A stretch of DNA of 64,000 nucleotides from Desertibacillus haloalkaliphilus (GTDB taxonomy: Bacteria > Bacillota > Bacilli > Bacillales > KJ1-10-99): NCBI RefSeq assembly GCF_019039105.1, contig NZ_JAHPIV010000003.1, positions 198,190-262,189 of the forward strand. The letters run 5' to 3'. The notes under the pieces were generated by a model. That model ran no database searches, was not told where the DNA came from, and was given only the letters and a program-made list of their open reading frames with translations. The position numbers and the translations under genes were made by a program. Every line of letters starts with the position of its first letter. Position 1 is the first letter of the stretch. This document shows, one piece after another, positions 36,920-45,847 of this stretch.

Positions 36920-38719
36920 GTGTTAAACGAATTGAGGAAAGTAATTGCAATGATAGCTATATTTCTGTTTGTATCGACTATTTATTATACAAATGAGTTT
37001 TATATACCTTCTAATGCCTTAACCGATAGATTTGTACATGAACCGCGTGAAACAGATCCGTCTATCAAAATATTAGCAATTGATGATGAGAGTTTAGCAG
37101 AGGTTGGGCGATGGCCATGGCCACGTGATATTTTGGCAGAAGTTACAGATGAGCTTGTCAATCATGGAGCTACCGGTGTATTTGTTGATGTCTTATATAC
37201 AGAGCATAGTGAAAATCCAGCTGAGGATGAAGCTTGGCAGCAAGTGCTTGACCAACATGATAATGTGTTTTTGCCGGTTTACTTTCAATTCGACCCTATT
37301 CAGGAGAGTAGTGATCGTCTAACATATGAGCGAATAAATAAGCCGATCTATGATGTGAATATGGAGCGCTTAGGCCATATTAATGCCTGGGATAGTATCG
37401 ATAGAGTCGTTCGTGAAGTGTTATTAGGTATCCACGTTAATGGTGATTCGATTATCCCGGCAATGAGTGTGAGGCTCGCAAACCTTCATTTAGAAGAAAG
37501 TGAGCAGATTAATTGGAATGCAAATAATGAATGGTTCTACGGAGATGAACTAATAAAAACAACTCCTTACAGTGAAGCTTACTTTTCTTATGCATCAAGA
37601 CCGACATTACCTACGTTTGATACATATTCGGTTAGTCAGCTAATTAATGGTGAGGTTGACTATCGTTATTTTAAGGATGCGCTTGTATTGATTGGTCCAT
37701 ATTCTCTAGGGTTACATGATTTAGTTCATGTACCGAATAGTCGAGCTGAAATGTTTGGAGTTGAGGTCCATGCTAATATGCTTCAAAGTTTATTAGATCG
37801 ATCCATTTTACAAGATGTATCAAAAGCTATAGGTATTGTGATTATTCTTCTTGTAACAGTGCTCGCTTATATAATGATGGACCGTATAAATGCGAAGTGG
37901 GCAATTATCACCTGTATTGGTTTTATTGTTTCCTACCTTTTATTATTCAACACGGTATTAAAGAATTTTCAACTCATTCTACCATTGTTCTATGTATTAC
38001 TAGCGATCGTTCTTGTCTATGTTACATCAGTTGTGTCTCACTATTTACGAGAACGGCATGAACGAAATCGGGTCACTGGAATTTTTGGTCGTTATGTTTC
38101 GAAAAGCGTTGTAACAGAAATTTTGGCAAATCAAGATGAGATTAAGCTTGGCGGTGAACGTAAGGAAGTCACCTTACTGTTTGTTGATATCCGTGGTTTT
38201 ACGACGTTATCGGAGAATATTGAACCAGAAGAAGTGATCGAGATCTTAAATGAGTACTTAGATTTATGTACAAAAGCTATTTTCACCTATGAAGGGACGC
38301 TTGATAAATTTATCGGCGATGGTGTAATGGCGATTTATGGGGCCCCTGTTTCACAAGATGACCATGCAAGGCGAGCGGTTCAATCAGCGTTAGAGATGAA
38401 GAAAAAAGCTAGTGAGTTAGCAACAAAACTAGAGGAGCGATACGGTCATAATGTCCAATTTGGAGTAGGGATTAATAGTGGACCAGCTGTTATTGGAAAC
38501 ATTGGGTCAAAGGAGAGACTTGAGTATACAGCGATTGGTGATACCGTAAATCTGGCAGCGCGACTAGAGTCAAATGCTAAGCCGGGACAAATCTTAATTA
38601 GTGAAGATACATATGAACTAGTAAAAGGTGACTTTCAGGTTGAACGATTAGACGCAATTCGTGTGAAAGGGAAAGAGAAAAAGGTCAACTTATATGAAGT
38701 GAAGGGGGAGAACGAGTGA
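36920..38719 (+). CDS. CHASE2-domain class III adenylate cyclase
   Basis: A 599-aa membrane sensor that makes a cyclic nucleotide, probably cAMP. An N-terminal membrane segment precedes an extracellular CHASE2 domain (about 45-295; IDDESLAEVGRWPWPRD). Three membrane segments (about 300-375) and the cytoplasmic cyclase domain (about 410-595) follow. Visible active-site residues are metal-binding Asp423 (FVDIRGFT) and Asp467, Lys463 (DKFIGDG), Thr537 (EYTAIGD), Asn544 and Arg548 (VNLAARLE). Lys plus Thr in place of the usual Lys plus Asp is the class IIIb pattern, known from bicarbonate-responsive cyclases. The start may be TTG at 36932, about 11 nt after GGGGG. The gene overlaps the FecR-domain gene by 4 nt (GTGA), so the two are translationally coupled. 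Confidence 0.92.
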   Translation: MLNELRKVIAMIAIFLFVSTIYYTNEFYIPSNALTDRFVHEPRETDPSIKILAIDDESLAEVGRWPWPRDILAEVTDELVNHGATGVFVDVLYTEHSENPAEDEAWQQVLDQHDNVFLPVYFQFDPIQESSDRLTYERINKPIYDVNMERLGHINAWDSIDRVVREVLLGIHVNGDSIIPAMSVRLANLHLEESEQINWNANNEWFYGDELIKTTPYSEAYFSYASRPTLPTFDTYSVSQLINGEVDYRYFKDALVLIGPYSLGLHDLVHVPNSRAEMFGVEVHANMLQSLLDRSILQDVSKAIGIVIILLVTVLAYIMMDRINAKWAIITCIGFIVSYLLLFNTVLKNFQLILPLFYVLLAIVLVYVTSVVSHYLRERHERNRVTGIFGRYVSKSVVTEILANQDEIKLGGERKEVTLLFVDIRGFTTLSENIEPEEVIEILNEYLDLCTKAIFTYEGTLDKFIGDGVMAIYGAPVSQDDHARRAVQSALEMKKKASELATKLEERYGHNVQFGVGINSGPAVIGNIGSKERLEYTAIGDTVNLAARLESNAKPGQILISEDTYELVKGDFQVERLDAIRVKGKEKKVNLYEVKGENE

Positions 38720-41700
38720 AAATAACAAGGGTCTTATTCATTGCAAGTCTATTGTTTGTATGTGCATTTTTAATTCCCAACCTTACAGTTGCAGCAGGTG
38801 GAAAGACAACACTAACGGAGGTTAATGGCGAAGTCTTCGTCACAAAGGCTGGAGCAAAACAAGAAATAAAAGCTGATGAAGGGATGGCGATTCAGCTTGG
38901 GGATTCAATTCGAACAGGTGTTGAATCGTCTGTAAAGCTTAACTTTGGAACGGAGCGTCAAGCGACGTTAGGTGAGCTTGGTAAAGTAACAATATCAGAA
39001 CTATCAACAGTTGAAAATGAAGCCGAAGTTCATATTTTCACAACTGAGGACGGTCAGAAAGTGGCTGTTAAACATGAGTCAGGAAGTCTATGGAGTAAGA
39101 TCAAAAGCTTCTTTGGTTCAGATGAACACCACAGGGTTGAAACATCAACTTCGATACTGGGTGTTCGCGGAACATTATTTCTAACTGTCGTCGATTATGA
39201 AGATGAGCAATTAAGTGTTCTTGATGGGGTAGTTGGGATTGAACGTGTAAGAGGAACGGACTATTCGGATCCAGCCTCAGAGCCAAGAGTCACACCGAGC
39301 CAGCAGGTATCATTGACTGATGAACAAGCGACAGAACCAACTACGATTGATTATGAACAAACCTTTGAGAGGCTACAGCCTGAATTAATTGTAGAGATTG
39401 TGACTGATACTGTTGAGGCAGCCGAGGAAAGGGTTGAGCAATCTGAAAGAGAACTAGAAGAGTTGGATGATCAAGAGCGTGCAAAAGAAGCGCTAGAGCA
39501 AGCAGCTAACGCCGAATTAGTTTCAGCAATTGCTGAGCGTGTGGTAGAAGAAGCGAGTAGGTCAACGAAAAATCAAGAAATAGAACAACTTCTCGAACAA
39601 CGAGAGCAATCCGTTCAGCAACTAGAAGAGCGTGCAACAGAAACGAGACAACGGTCAGAAGAGAATCGACAGCAAGCTGAAGATAAAGCAAGAGAGCAAG
39701 GTGTGAGCGATGATGATATTACTGAGTCAACTCAAGAAACAACAGAGCATGTTGAGCGTGTGAATGAGTCATCCCGAAACTCTGAGCCTTCTTCATCAAG
39801 TGGTTCATCTAGAAACAGTAGCAGTAGCGGGAACAATGATAATACTAGTGCTATCATAAATGTTGTTGATGTCAAACTTGATCAACGTTCATTATCGTTA
39901 GAACCTAGTGAAGAAAAACAGTTATCGGTAACCTTTAGCCCAGAAGATGCAACAAATAAGGCGCTTGAATGGGAGTCTAGTAATGATGATGTCGTTACGG
40001 TTACTGAGGGCGGAAAATTAACTGCAATAGCAGAGGGAACAGCGATAATATCAGTTACGACAAGTGATGGCGGATACAGAGATGAAGTACAAGTTACTGT
40101 TTTAATGCAAGATAGACTAATTACGACAATACCTGAAGTTAACGGTGTAACTTTTGAGTATGAAGGGGATGTAACAAATAGTGTTGGGGCTAGGTTTAAT
40201 ATAACTGACCTAAAGGTTGGTGATGAACCGATAGCTGAAGACATTGCTTATTACTTTTTTGAAGTAACTGAATCTATTCCAACTCTAGACAATATTACCG
40301 AAGAACATGTAATTACTTTTAGTAGTGACGGTAGGACATGGATGTCTGGAGTCGAAGGTGAGACTGCTGATGTCTATATCAGTCTCGTACTAGTTGATGA
40401 AAATATCAACCCAATCGGGCATTACTTAGAGAAGAAAGAACTAACCCAACAAAAAGTTACAAAATCAGAAGAGATTAGCGAAGTTCGTTATGGAGTGGAT
40501 ATTACTAGGGATGAAGGTGAATCTAGGATAACTGTCGATGCAAGTGAAATTTTCAGTATCGATGAAGTTGATTCGTATTTAATATTGGACCGATTCTACT
40601 ATTCAGATTACTTTCCATTTGAGATTAATACCGTTTTAGAAGGTCATCATTTTCTTTATCAACGTACGCCGTTAGTATTTCAAAACCCTAATTACGAAGA
40701 ATTTATACTCGTATTCTTTAATGATAGCCTTGAGGCAATTTATTATTATACAGGATCAATAGAGAGGATAGAACAAGGGAGTCGGTCAATGATTGAAGAG
40801 ATCATTGACGATCCGATTGAAGAGCATGTGCTTCAAAATACAAATATTGACGATGTCATTGAAGAATTCGTTCTATTTGATAGTCAAATAGAAGTTACAA
40901 GGGACAATATTATGTCGATTGAATGGAATGAAGATCCTAAAGAACCTAAGCTAACTATATATCTAGATGAACCAATATCACTAGAGAATAACTTCATAAA
41001 ATCCGTGAAGTATGTAGAGGATGTTATTCAATTTGCTGACTCTGACTCAAGCTTACTGAGTACATTTGAAGCCGGAGATTTTGATTTGATGTTTTTAGTT
41101 GATAAGATCGTACGGCACTCTTCTGGAGAGGAAGTACCCCAAAGCCGCTATAGTGCCGGAGAAATACTAGCTGAGATTGCTTGGAGAAATGATTTAGAAA
41201 ACTTTAATGAAGCTAACATTAATCAGTATCTAGAAGCGATTGTCATTCATCAGGATGAGATCACTAATATGAGTGAGCTACAACAGATTATTGATGAAAA
41301 TAATATTAATATAGATGACTTATTACAATCTGCTATTAATGATGCAAATGAACTCCTAGATAATTATCATCTAGAACCATATGACCCTAATACAGACATA
41401 TACAATCATTTATTAGATTCAATTGTTCAAGCTCAAAATTTATTAAATAACACTGAAGCGACTTATGATCAGAAAAAAGCAGCTTTAAATCAATTAGAAG
41501 ATGCGAAATCTAATTTGGAAAATACCGTTGTTAATGTTGGGGCACCAAGTTTTACGTATGACTTTAATGGATTTGAAGATCTGCTAGTCTCTGAAAATTG
41601 GGTATCAAAAACTATCCCTTTAGAGTCATATATAGAAGGTGAGGGGATAACATTTTCAGTTACAGTTTCTAATGCTGACGTTATAGATGCTTCAATTGAT

Positions 41701-42636
41701 GAACAACTTTTATCTTTGGTAAAGGATTATGATGTCCAAGTTAAGGCTAGTGAGATCATTACGGTTGATTTAACGGCAGAAAATGATCAAGGAAAATTAG
41801 TTGATAGTTTTGAGATACGATTCTTTCCACAAGTATTAAATCTAGAGGCTCTAAAAGATGACAGAGGAACCTTGATAAAATGGAAAGATAGTACAATGAA
41901 TGGCGTAGATGGCTATGTCATTTTCCGTGGACCTAATGAAGAAATGGATGATGCTGAAGTTATATCTGGAACAATCCAGTCCGGGTTGGAACATTACCTA
42001 GATACAGACTTACAAGAGGATGAAGAGTATTATTATTTTGTACGTCCCTTAATTGGAGACAAAGTTGAATTACGAGGAGATGTTATTAGTTTAAAGGAAA
42101 CAGCTGGAAGAAATTTAGCTTCAAGTCTAAGCATTTTATATGCTTTTGCAACGAGTGATGAAGGTACGTTTGATTTACTTAGGATTCAAGAATTGATCGA
42201 AGAGGCTGAAGAAAGTATAGAAGTAGCCTTAGAAGTGGGTTGGGAATGGTCTGAAATAAAGGAGTTGGAAGAATATAGTTATCTAGAAATTTCGAAGGAT
42301 AAGCTAGGTGGCTTACAACCATTACAAACACCTTCTAACTTAATCACAGAAGGGACTCATATAACCTGGGATAAAGTAGAAAATGCTACCGAATATAGGT
42401 TGTCAATTTATAAAAAAGTAGAAGAAGATGATTACAGCGATGCGATTTATATTGAAGATAGGACCGTGTATCAGCAGCCGGATGAAACAACAGCTTCATA
42501 TGATTTAGGTCAAAGAGGTCTAGAAGAAGGCAAGTACCAGGTGAGGGTAACTGCAATCGGGGATGGTGTTGATTATTCATTCTCTCAGGCTTCAAGTTTT
42601 TCAGGGATTGATATTTTAATTGATGAAGGTGAGTAG
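38716..42636 (+). CDS. FecR-domain surface protein with Big_2, FIVAR-like and Fn3 modules
   Basis: A 1306-aa exported protein with signal peptide ending LTVAA. A FecR domain spans about 34-180 (GEVFVTKAG, DSIRTGVESSVKLNF, TSILGVRGTLFLT). A charged coiled coil (about 225-335) and a Ser-rich linker follow, then a Big_2 domain (about 384-464; ALEWESSNDDVVTV). Next come unrecognised beta-rich segments, a FIVAR-like helical segment (about 880-935) and Fn3-like modules to the end. It begins at a GTG overlapping the cyclase stop. FecR and CHASE2 proteins are often encoded together in bacteria, so this protein may present or sense the signal for the cyclase. A cell-wall role through the coiled coil is possible. 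The ligand is unknown. Confidence 0.85.
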   Translation: MKITRVLFIASLLFVCAFLIPNLTVAAGGKTTLTEVNGEVFVTKAGAKQEIKADEGMAIQLGDSIRTGVESSVKLNFGTERQATLGELGKVTISELSTVENEAEVHIFTTEDGQKVAVKHESGSLWSKIKSFFGSDEHHRVETSTSILGVRGTLFLTVVDYEDEQLSVLDGVVGIERVRGTDYSDPASEPRVTPSQQVSLTDEQATEPTTIDYEQTFERLQPELIVEIVTDTVEAAEERVEQSERELEELDDQERAKEALEQAANAELVSAIAERVVEEASRSTKNQEIEQLLEQREQSVQQLEERATETRQRSEENRQQAEDKAREQGVSDDDITESTQETTEHVERVNESSRNSEPSSSSGSSRNSSSSGNNDNTSAIINVVDVKLDQRSLSLEPSEEKQLSVTFSPEDATNKALEWESSNDDVVTVTEGGKLTAIAEGTAIISVTTSDGGYRDEVQVTVLMQDRLITTIPEVNGVTFEYEGDVTNSVGARFNITDLKVGDEPIAEDIAYYFFEVTESIPTLDNITEEHVITFSSDGRTWMSGVEGETADVYISLVLVDENINPIGHYLEKKELTQQKVTKSEEISEVRYGVDITRDEGESRITVDASEIFSIDEVDSYLILDRFYYSDYFPFEINTVLEGHHFLYQRTPLVFQNPNYEEFILVFFNDSLEAIYYYTGSIERIEQGSRSMIEEIIDDPIEEHVLQNTNIDDVIEEFVLFDSQIEVTRDNIMSIEWNEDPKEPKLTIYLDEPISLENNFIKSVKYVEDVIQFADSDSSLLSTFEAGDFDLMFLVDKIVRHSSGEEVPQSRYSAGEILAEIAWRNDLENFNEANINQYLEAIVIHQDEITNMSELQQIIDENNINIDDLLQSAINDANELLDNYHLEPYDPNTDIYNHLLDSIVQAQNLLNNTEATYDQKKAALNQLEDAKSNLENTVVNVGAPSFTYDFNGFEDLLVSENWVSKTIPLESYIEGEGITFSVTVSNADVIDASIDEQLLSLVKDYDVQVKASEIITVDLTAENDQGKLVDSFEIRFFPQVLNLEALKDDRGTLIKWKDSTMNGVDGYVIFRGPNEEMDDAEVISGTIQSGLEHYLDTDLQEDEEYYYFVRPLIGDKVELRGDVISLKETAGRNLASSLSILYAFATSDEGTFDLLRIQELIEEAEESIEVALEVGWEWSEIKELEEYSYLEISKDKLGGLQPLQTPSNLITEGTHITWDKVENATEYRLSIYKKVEEDDYSDAIYIEDRTVYQQPDETTASYDLGQRGLEEGKYQVRVTAIGDGVDYSFSQASSFSGIDILIDEGE

Positions 42637-42644
42637 GTGAAGCT

Positions 42645-44090
42645 ATGAAACATATAACAATTTTACTTTTTATACTACTTCTGCTAGTGCCGAGCTTTAC
42701 AGCACTGGCAGCAAAAACCCCTGCAACGGTTGAAACATATGCAGGCACGGGGGTATTAGGTTTAAAGGATGGAGATCGACTTGAATCGCAGTTTCGTTTC
42801 CCGTCGTTTGCTGCTGTTGCTGAGGACGGTACGGTTTTTGTATCAGACAGTAAAAATCATTTGGTTCGAAAGATTAGTGAGGATGGCTCGGTTTCAACAG
42901 TTGGCGGTGTGACATCTGAGCTAAATGACTATGGCGAGCCCGCAGGTGGTTTTGTTGATGGTGAATCTGGAGAAGCGATGTTCAATGAACCACAAGGAAT
43001 TGCAGTAGATGCAAATGATGTTGTATATGTAGCAGATTCAAAAAATGGCGCCATACGTGTCATCGAAAATAATCAAGTAAGCACACTTATTGATGGACTT
43101 GAGTTACCGACTGGACTAGTGGTCAATGGCGACGGTGAGTTGTACGTGACAGAAACGTTAGCGCATCGTGTGATTAAAATTAGCACTAATGGTGCAAAAA
43201 CGATTGTAGCTGGTGGTGACTACGAAAAACGTGATGATTGGTTACTTGGTGGCTATCAAGATGGTGCGGCAGAAGTAGCGCAATTTAATGAGCCAACAGG
43301 TCTAGCGCTAGCTGCTGATGATACGCTATATGTCGCAGATACGGGGAATCAGCGGATTCGTTCAATTTCTGCAGGGGGGCTGGTCGAGACCGTAGCTGGT
43401 ACGGGAACAGAGACTGTAGCCGATACAACTTATTTTGTTGGTGGCTTTGAAAATGGACCAGCTGACCAAGCACGTTTTCGCTCACCGCATGGAATTGCGA
43501 TCACGAGTGCAGGGGAGTTATATGTAGCCGATACTCTTAATCACCAAATTCGAACCATTTCGGATGATGAAGTAAATACTTTCGCTGGTACATCAGAGTA
43601 TGGGTTTACCAATGAAATTGAGTCACGAGCGAGCTTCGATCATCCTCATGATGTTTTAATTGTAGATAATGGTACGGTCATCGTTGTTGATTATTGGAAT
43701 CATTCCTTACGGTCAATTGAACCGTACACCTTACCAAACGGGTTAACGAATGACATTAACGTTGTTTGGGATGATGAGGTGATGGCGTTTGATGTTGAGC
43801 CACAGCTAGTTAATAACCGGACGATGCTGCCGATTCGTCAAATCGCTGAAGCGTTTGACTATCAAGTTGTTTGGAATCAGGCGGAAAAAACAATCACATT
43901 TATTAATGGTGAAAAGACGATCACGATGAAAATTGGTGAGAAAACGATCGATGGAGATGTTAGATCTGATATCGATATTGCACCATTCATTGTTGAGGGA
44001 CGAACGCTTGCACCGCTACGTTTTGTCTCTGAAGCGTTTGAGAAAGATGTAATCTGGATTAGCGATTTGAAGACTGTTCTGATTCGTTAG
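42645..44090 (+). CDS. NHL-repeat beta-propeller with C-terminal stalk domain
   Basis: 481 aa, exported (signal peptide ending FTALAA). About five NHL repeats form a propeller (about 30-365), with recurrent FNEPxGIAVDxxDxVYVADSxNxxIRxI-type units such as VYVADSKNGAIRVI and LYVADTGNQRIRSI. The C-terminal ~110 residues are a copper-amine-oxidase-N-like stalk domain (VNNRTMLPIRQIAEAF, VEGRTLAPLRFVSEAF). NHL propellers bind proteins or glycans. It starts 8 nt after the FecR gene, with the ribosome binding site in that gene's end, so it belongs to the CHASE2/FecR operon. A terminator follows. Confidence 0.88.
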   Translation: MKHITILLFILLLLVPSFTALAAKTPATVETYAGTGVLGLKDGDRLESQFRFPSFAAVAEDGTVFVSDSKNHLVRKISEDGSVSTVGGVTSELNDYGEPAGGFVDGESGEAMFNEPQGIAVDANDVVYVADSKNGAIRVIENNQVSTLIDGLELPTGLVVNGDGELYVTETLAHRVIKISTNGAKTIVAGGDYEKRDDWLLGGYQDGAAEVAQFNEPTGLALAADDTLYVADTGNQRIRSISAGGLVETVAGTGTETVADTTYFVGGFENGPADQARFRSPHGIAITSAGELYVADTLNHQIRTISDDEVNTFAGTSEYGFTNEIESRASFDHPHDVLIVDNGTVIVVDYWNHSLRSIEPYTLPNGLTNDINVVWDDEVMAFDVEPQLVNNRTMLPIRQIAEAFDYQVVWNQAEKTITFINGEKTITMKIGEKTIDGDVRSDIDIAPFIVEGRTLAPLRFVSEAFEKDVIWISDLKTVLIR

Positions 44091-44100
44091 CAGGATGACT

Positions 44101-44129
44101 AACCGCCTTCATTTTTTGAAGGCGGTTTT
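44101..44129 (+). terminator. Terminator of the CHASE2/FecR/NHL operon
   Basis: ccgccttc (44103-44110) and gaaggcgg (44118-44125), followed by TTTTC. Confidence 0.8.
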
Positions 44130-44130
44130 C

Positions 44131-44199
44131 GTGGTGTAGTGCGTAAACATGTAAGGATCATCAGCAAAAAAGCTTACTCGCTTTCCTTGTCATCGAAGG
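44131..44199. repeat. Structured intergenic repeat, copy A (diverged)
   Basis: Shares the tagtgcg...aac start and gcttactcgc core with the later copies. The flanking AAGG/CCTT can pair. It is the most diverged recognisable member. Confidence 0.4.
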
Positions 44200-44327
44200 T
44201 AGGGTTAGAGGAAGTTCGAAGGGCTGATAGGCCGAATGTACGAATTTTAAATAATAAAAGGAATTAGTGAGCGTGACTAGAAATATATATAGCGAGCGAG
44301 GAAAATATTGGGAGGGTAAGAGAAACA

Positions 44328-45563
44328 ATGAGACATTTTATAAAAGGCTTTTTAGCATTAGCGCTAATTTTATCAGTAATCATTCCAGTGAATAGCGGGT
44401 TAGCTGCAGCAAATCCATCAATCGTAATTGATGGGGAACAAGTTAAGACAGATGTAGGCGCGACAATTGAGGATGGAAGAGTGTTAGTACCACTCCGTCT
44501 CGTATCTGAGTCACTTGGTCAGGACGTTAAGTGGAATCAGCAAGCGAAGACGGTGACTGTGACAGATGCTGAGACAACTGTTGAATTAACGATTGGTTCT
44601 GCTACAGCGGTCGTTAATGGAGAGGCAACATCAATTGATGTTCCTGCTACGCTAAAACAAAATCGGACACTAGTACCACTTCGTTTCCTGATTGAAGCTA
44701 ATGGGCAAGCGGTAAGTTGGGATAATCAAGAAAAAATTGTAACTGTTTCAACGAATGGAGAAGTGGTGACGGGTGTAGAAGTTGATGGCGATGCATTTCT
44801 AGAGAAGTCACTTGAGGTTGAGTTAAATAGCTTTTCTACGGAAATGGAAATCGAACAAATCATGAATGTAGCAAATGAAAGCATAACGATGGACATGGCA
44901 ATGAACCTTGATGTCGTTGTGGACCCATTTGGTATGTATGAGTATGTGGTCGCTGACGTTGAAGGTGAGTCGATTGTTACCGAATCATATTATACAGAGG
45001 ATGGTTTCTATTCTTACAACGAATTTATTGATACTTGGATCAAATTTGAAGGCGAATTTTACGAAGATTTAATTCAACTGTCTGATATGCAATTAGATCC
45101 GACTGCGCAATTAGAAATGATCGATAAATATTTTGATGATTATAGAGTGTGGGATGAAGGTGATATCTATCGCATGACGGTAACGATGTCTGAAGATGGT
45201 TATCAAGAGATGCTAGATGAAATTCTCGAGCTGCTATTTGCAGGTTTAGAAGATGACTTTCTAGGTGAAATGGGTGGCGAATTGTATGATCAATTGCGAA
45301 TTAATGATATGAGTTATACATTTACATTCGATAAAGAAACCCTATACCCACTTGACTATGAGGCGCAAGCAGATTTAGAAATCTCTATTGAAGGCGAGAA
45401 TATGCAAATCATCCAATCGATGACAGGCAGCTATTCAAACATTAATCAAGTTGAAGAGATCGTCGTGCCAGACGAAGTGCTAGAAGCGGTACAATCAATT
45501 GAAGATGCTTTTGGTGAAGAGCTTTACGAATTTGAAGAAGAGATTGAGGTTGAGTTTGAATAA
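44328..45563 (+). CDS. Stalk-domain protein with a DUF6612-like C-terminal domain
   Basis: 411 aa with signal peptide (ending GLAAA). The stalk domain (about 30-145) has the usual two halves: DGRVLVPLRLVSESLGQDVKW and LVPLRFLIEANGQAVSW. Residues about 165-400 resemble DUF6612/LppX-like beta-barrel lipoprotein domains (SFSTEMEIEQIMNV, YYTEDGFYSYN, LYPLDYEAQADL), and the C-terminus is very acidic. There is no lipobox Cys. It may bind a hydrophobic ligand at the wall; that is inference. It has its own ribosome binding site (gggagggt) and terminator. Confidence 0.8.
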   Translation: MRHFIKGFLALALILSVIIPVNSGLAAANPSIVIDGEQVKTDVGATIEDGRVLVPLRLVSESLGQDVKWNQQAKTVTVTDAETTVELTIGSATAVVNGEATSIDVPATLKQNRTLVPLRFLIEANGQAVSWDNQEKIVTVSTNGEVVTGVEVDGDAFLEKSLEVELNSFSTEMEIEQIMNVANESITMDMAMNLDVVVDPFGMYEYVVADVEGESIVTESYYTEDGFYSYNEFIDTWIKFEGEFYEDLIQLSDMQLDPTAQLEMIDKYFDDYRVWDEGDIYRMTVTMSEDGYQEMLDEILELLFAGLEDDFLGEMGGELYDQLRINDMSYTFTFDKETLYPLDYEAQADLEISIEGENMQIIQSMTGSYSNINQVEEIVVPDEVLEAVQSIEDAFGEELYEFEEEIEVEFE

Positions 45564-45574
45564 ATTAGCAACCT

Positions 45575-45609
45575 GAGAGTTTACTAGTTTTGGTAGTAAA
45601 CTCTCTTTT
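45575..45609 (+). terminator. Terminator of the DUF6612-like gene
   Basis: gagagtttacta (45575-45586) and tagtaaactctc (45594-45605), a 12-bp perfect stem, then TTTTG. Confidence 0.85.
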
Positions 45610-45620
45610 GTTTATGGTTC

Positions 45621-45689
45621 AGGGGCGGAGTGCGCTAACAAAGGGGAAAAGTCATAGATGTCCGCTTACTCACACCACCTTTGATTGAG
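45621..45689. repeat. Structured intergenic repeat, copy B
   Basis: ggcggagtgcgctaacaaagg...gcttactcacaccacctttgattg. The stem is CAAAGG (45639-45644) with CCTTTG (45678-45683). Confidence 0.65.
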
Positions 45690-45847
45690 TTCGTGAGTTT
45701 TATGAGATTCTAACAGATTTACGTTTTTTGAAAGTGATAAGGTTCACACATTACTGAGTAATTCTCGTTTCAGTGCGTCACAGAAGGGTATAAAATAGAA
45801 ATAGAAGCTACGGAAAGGCATTGTAAATAGAGGGGACGGATGGAAGG

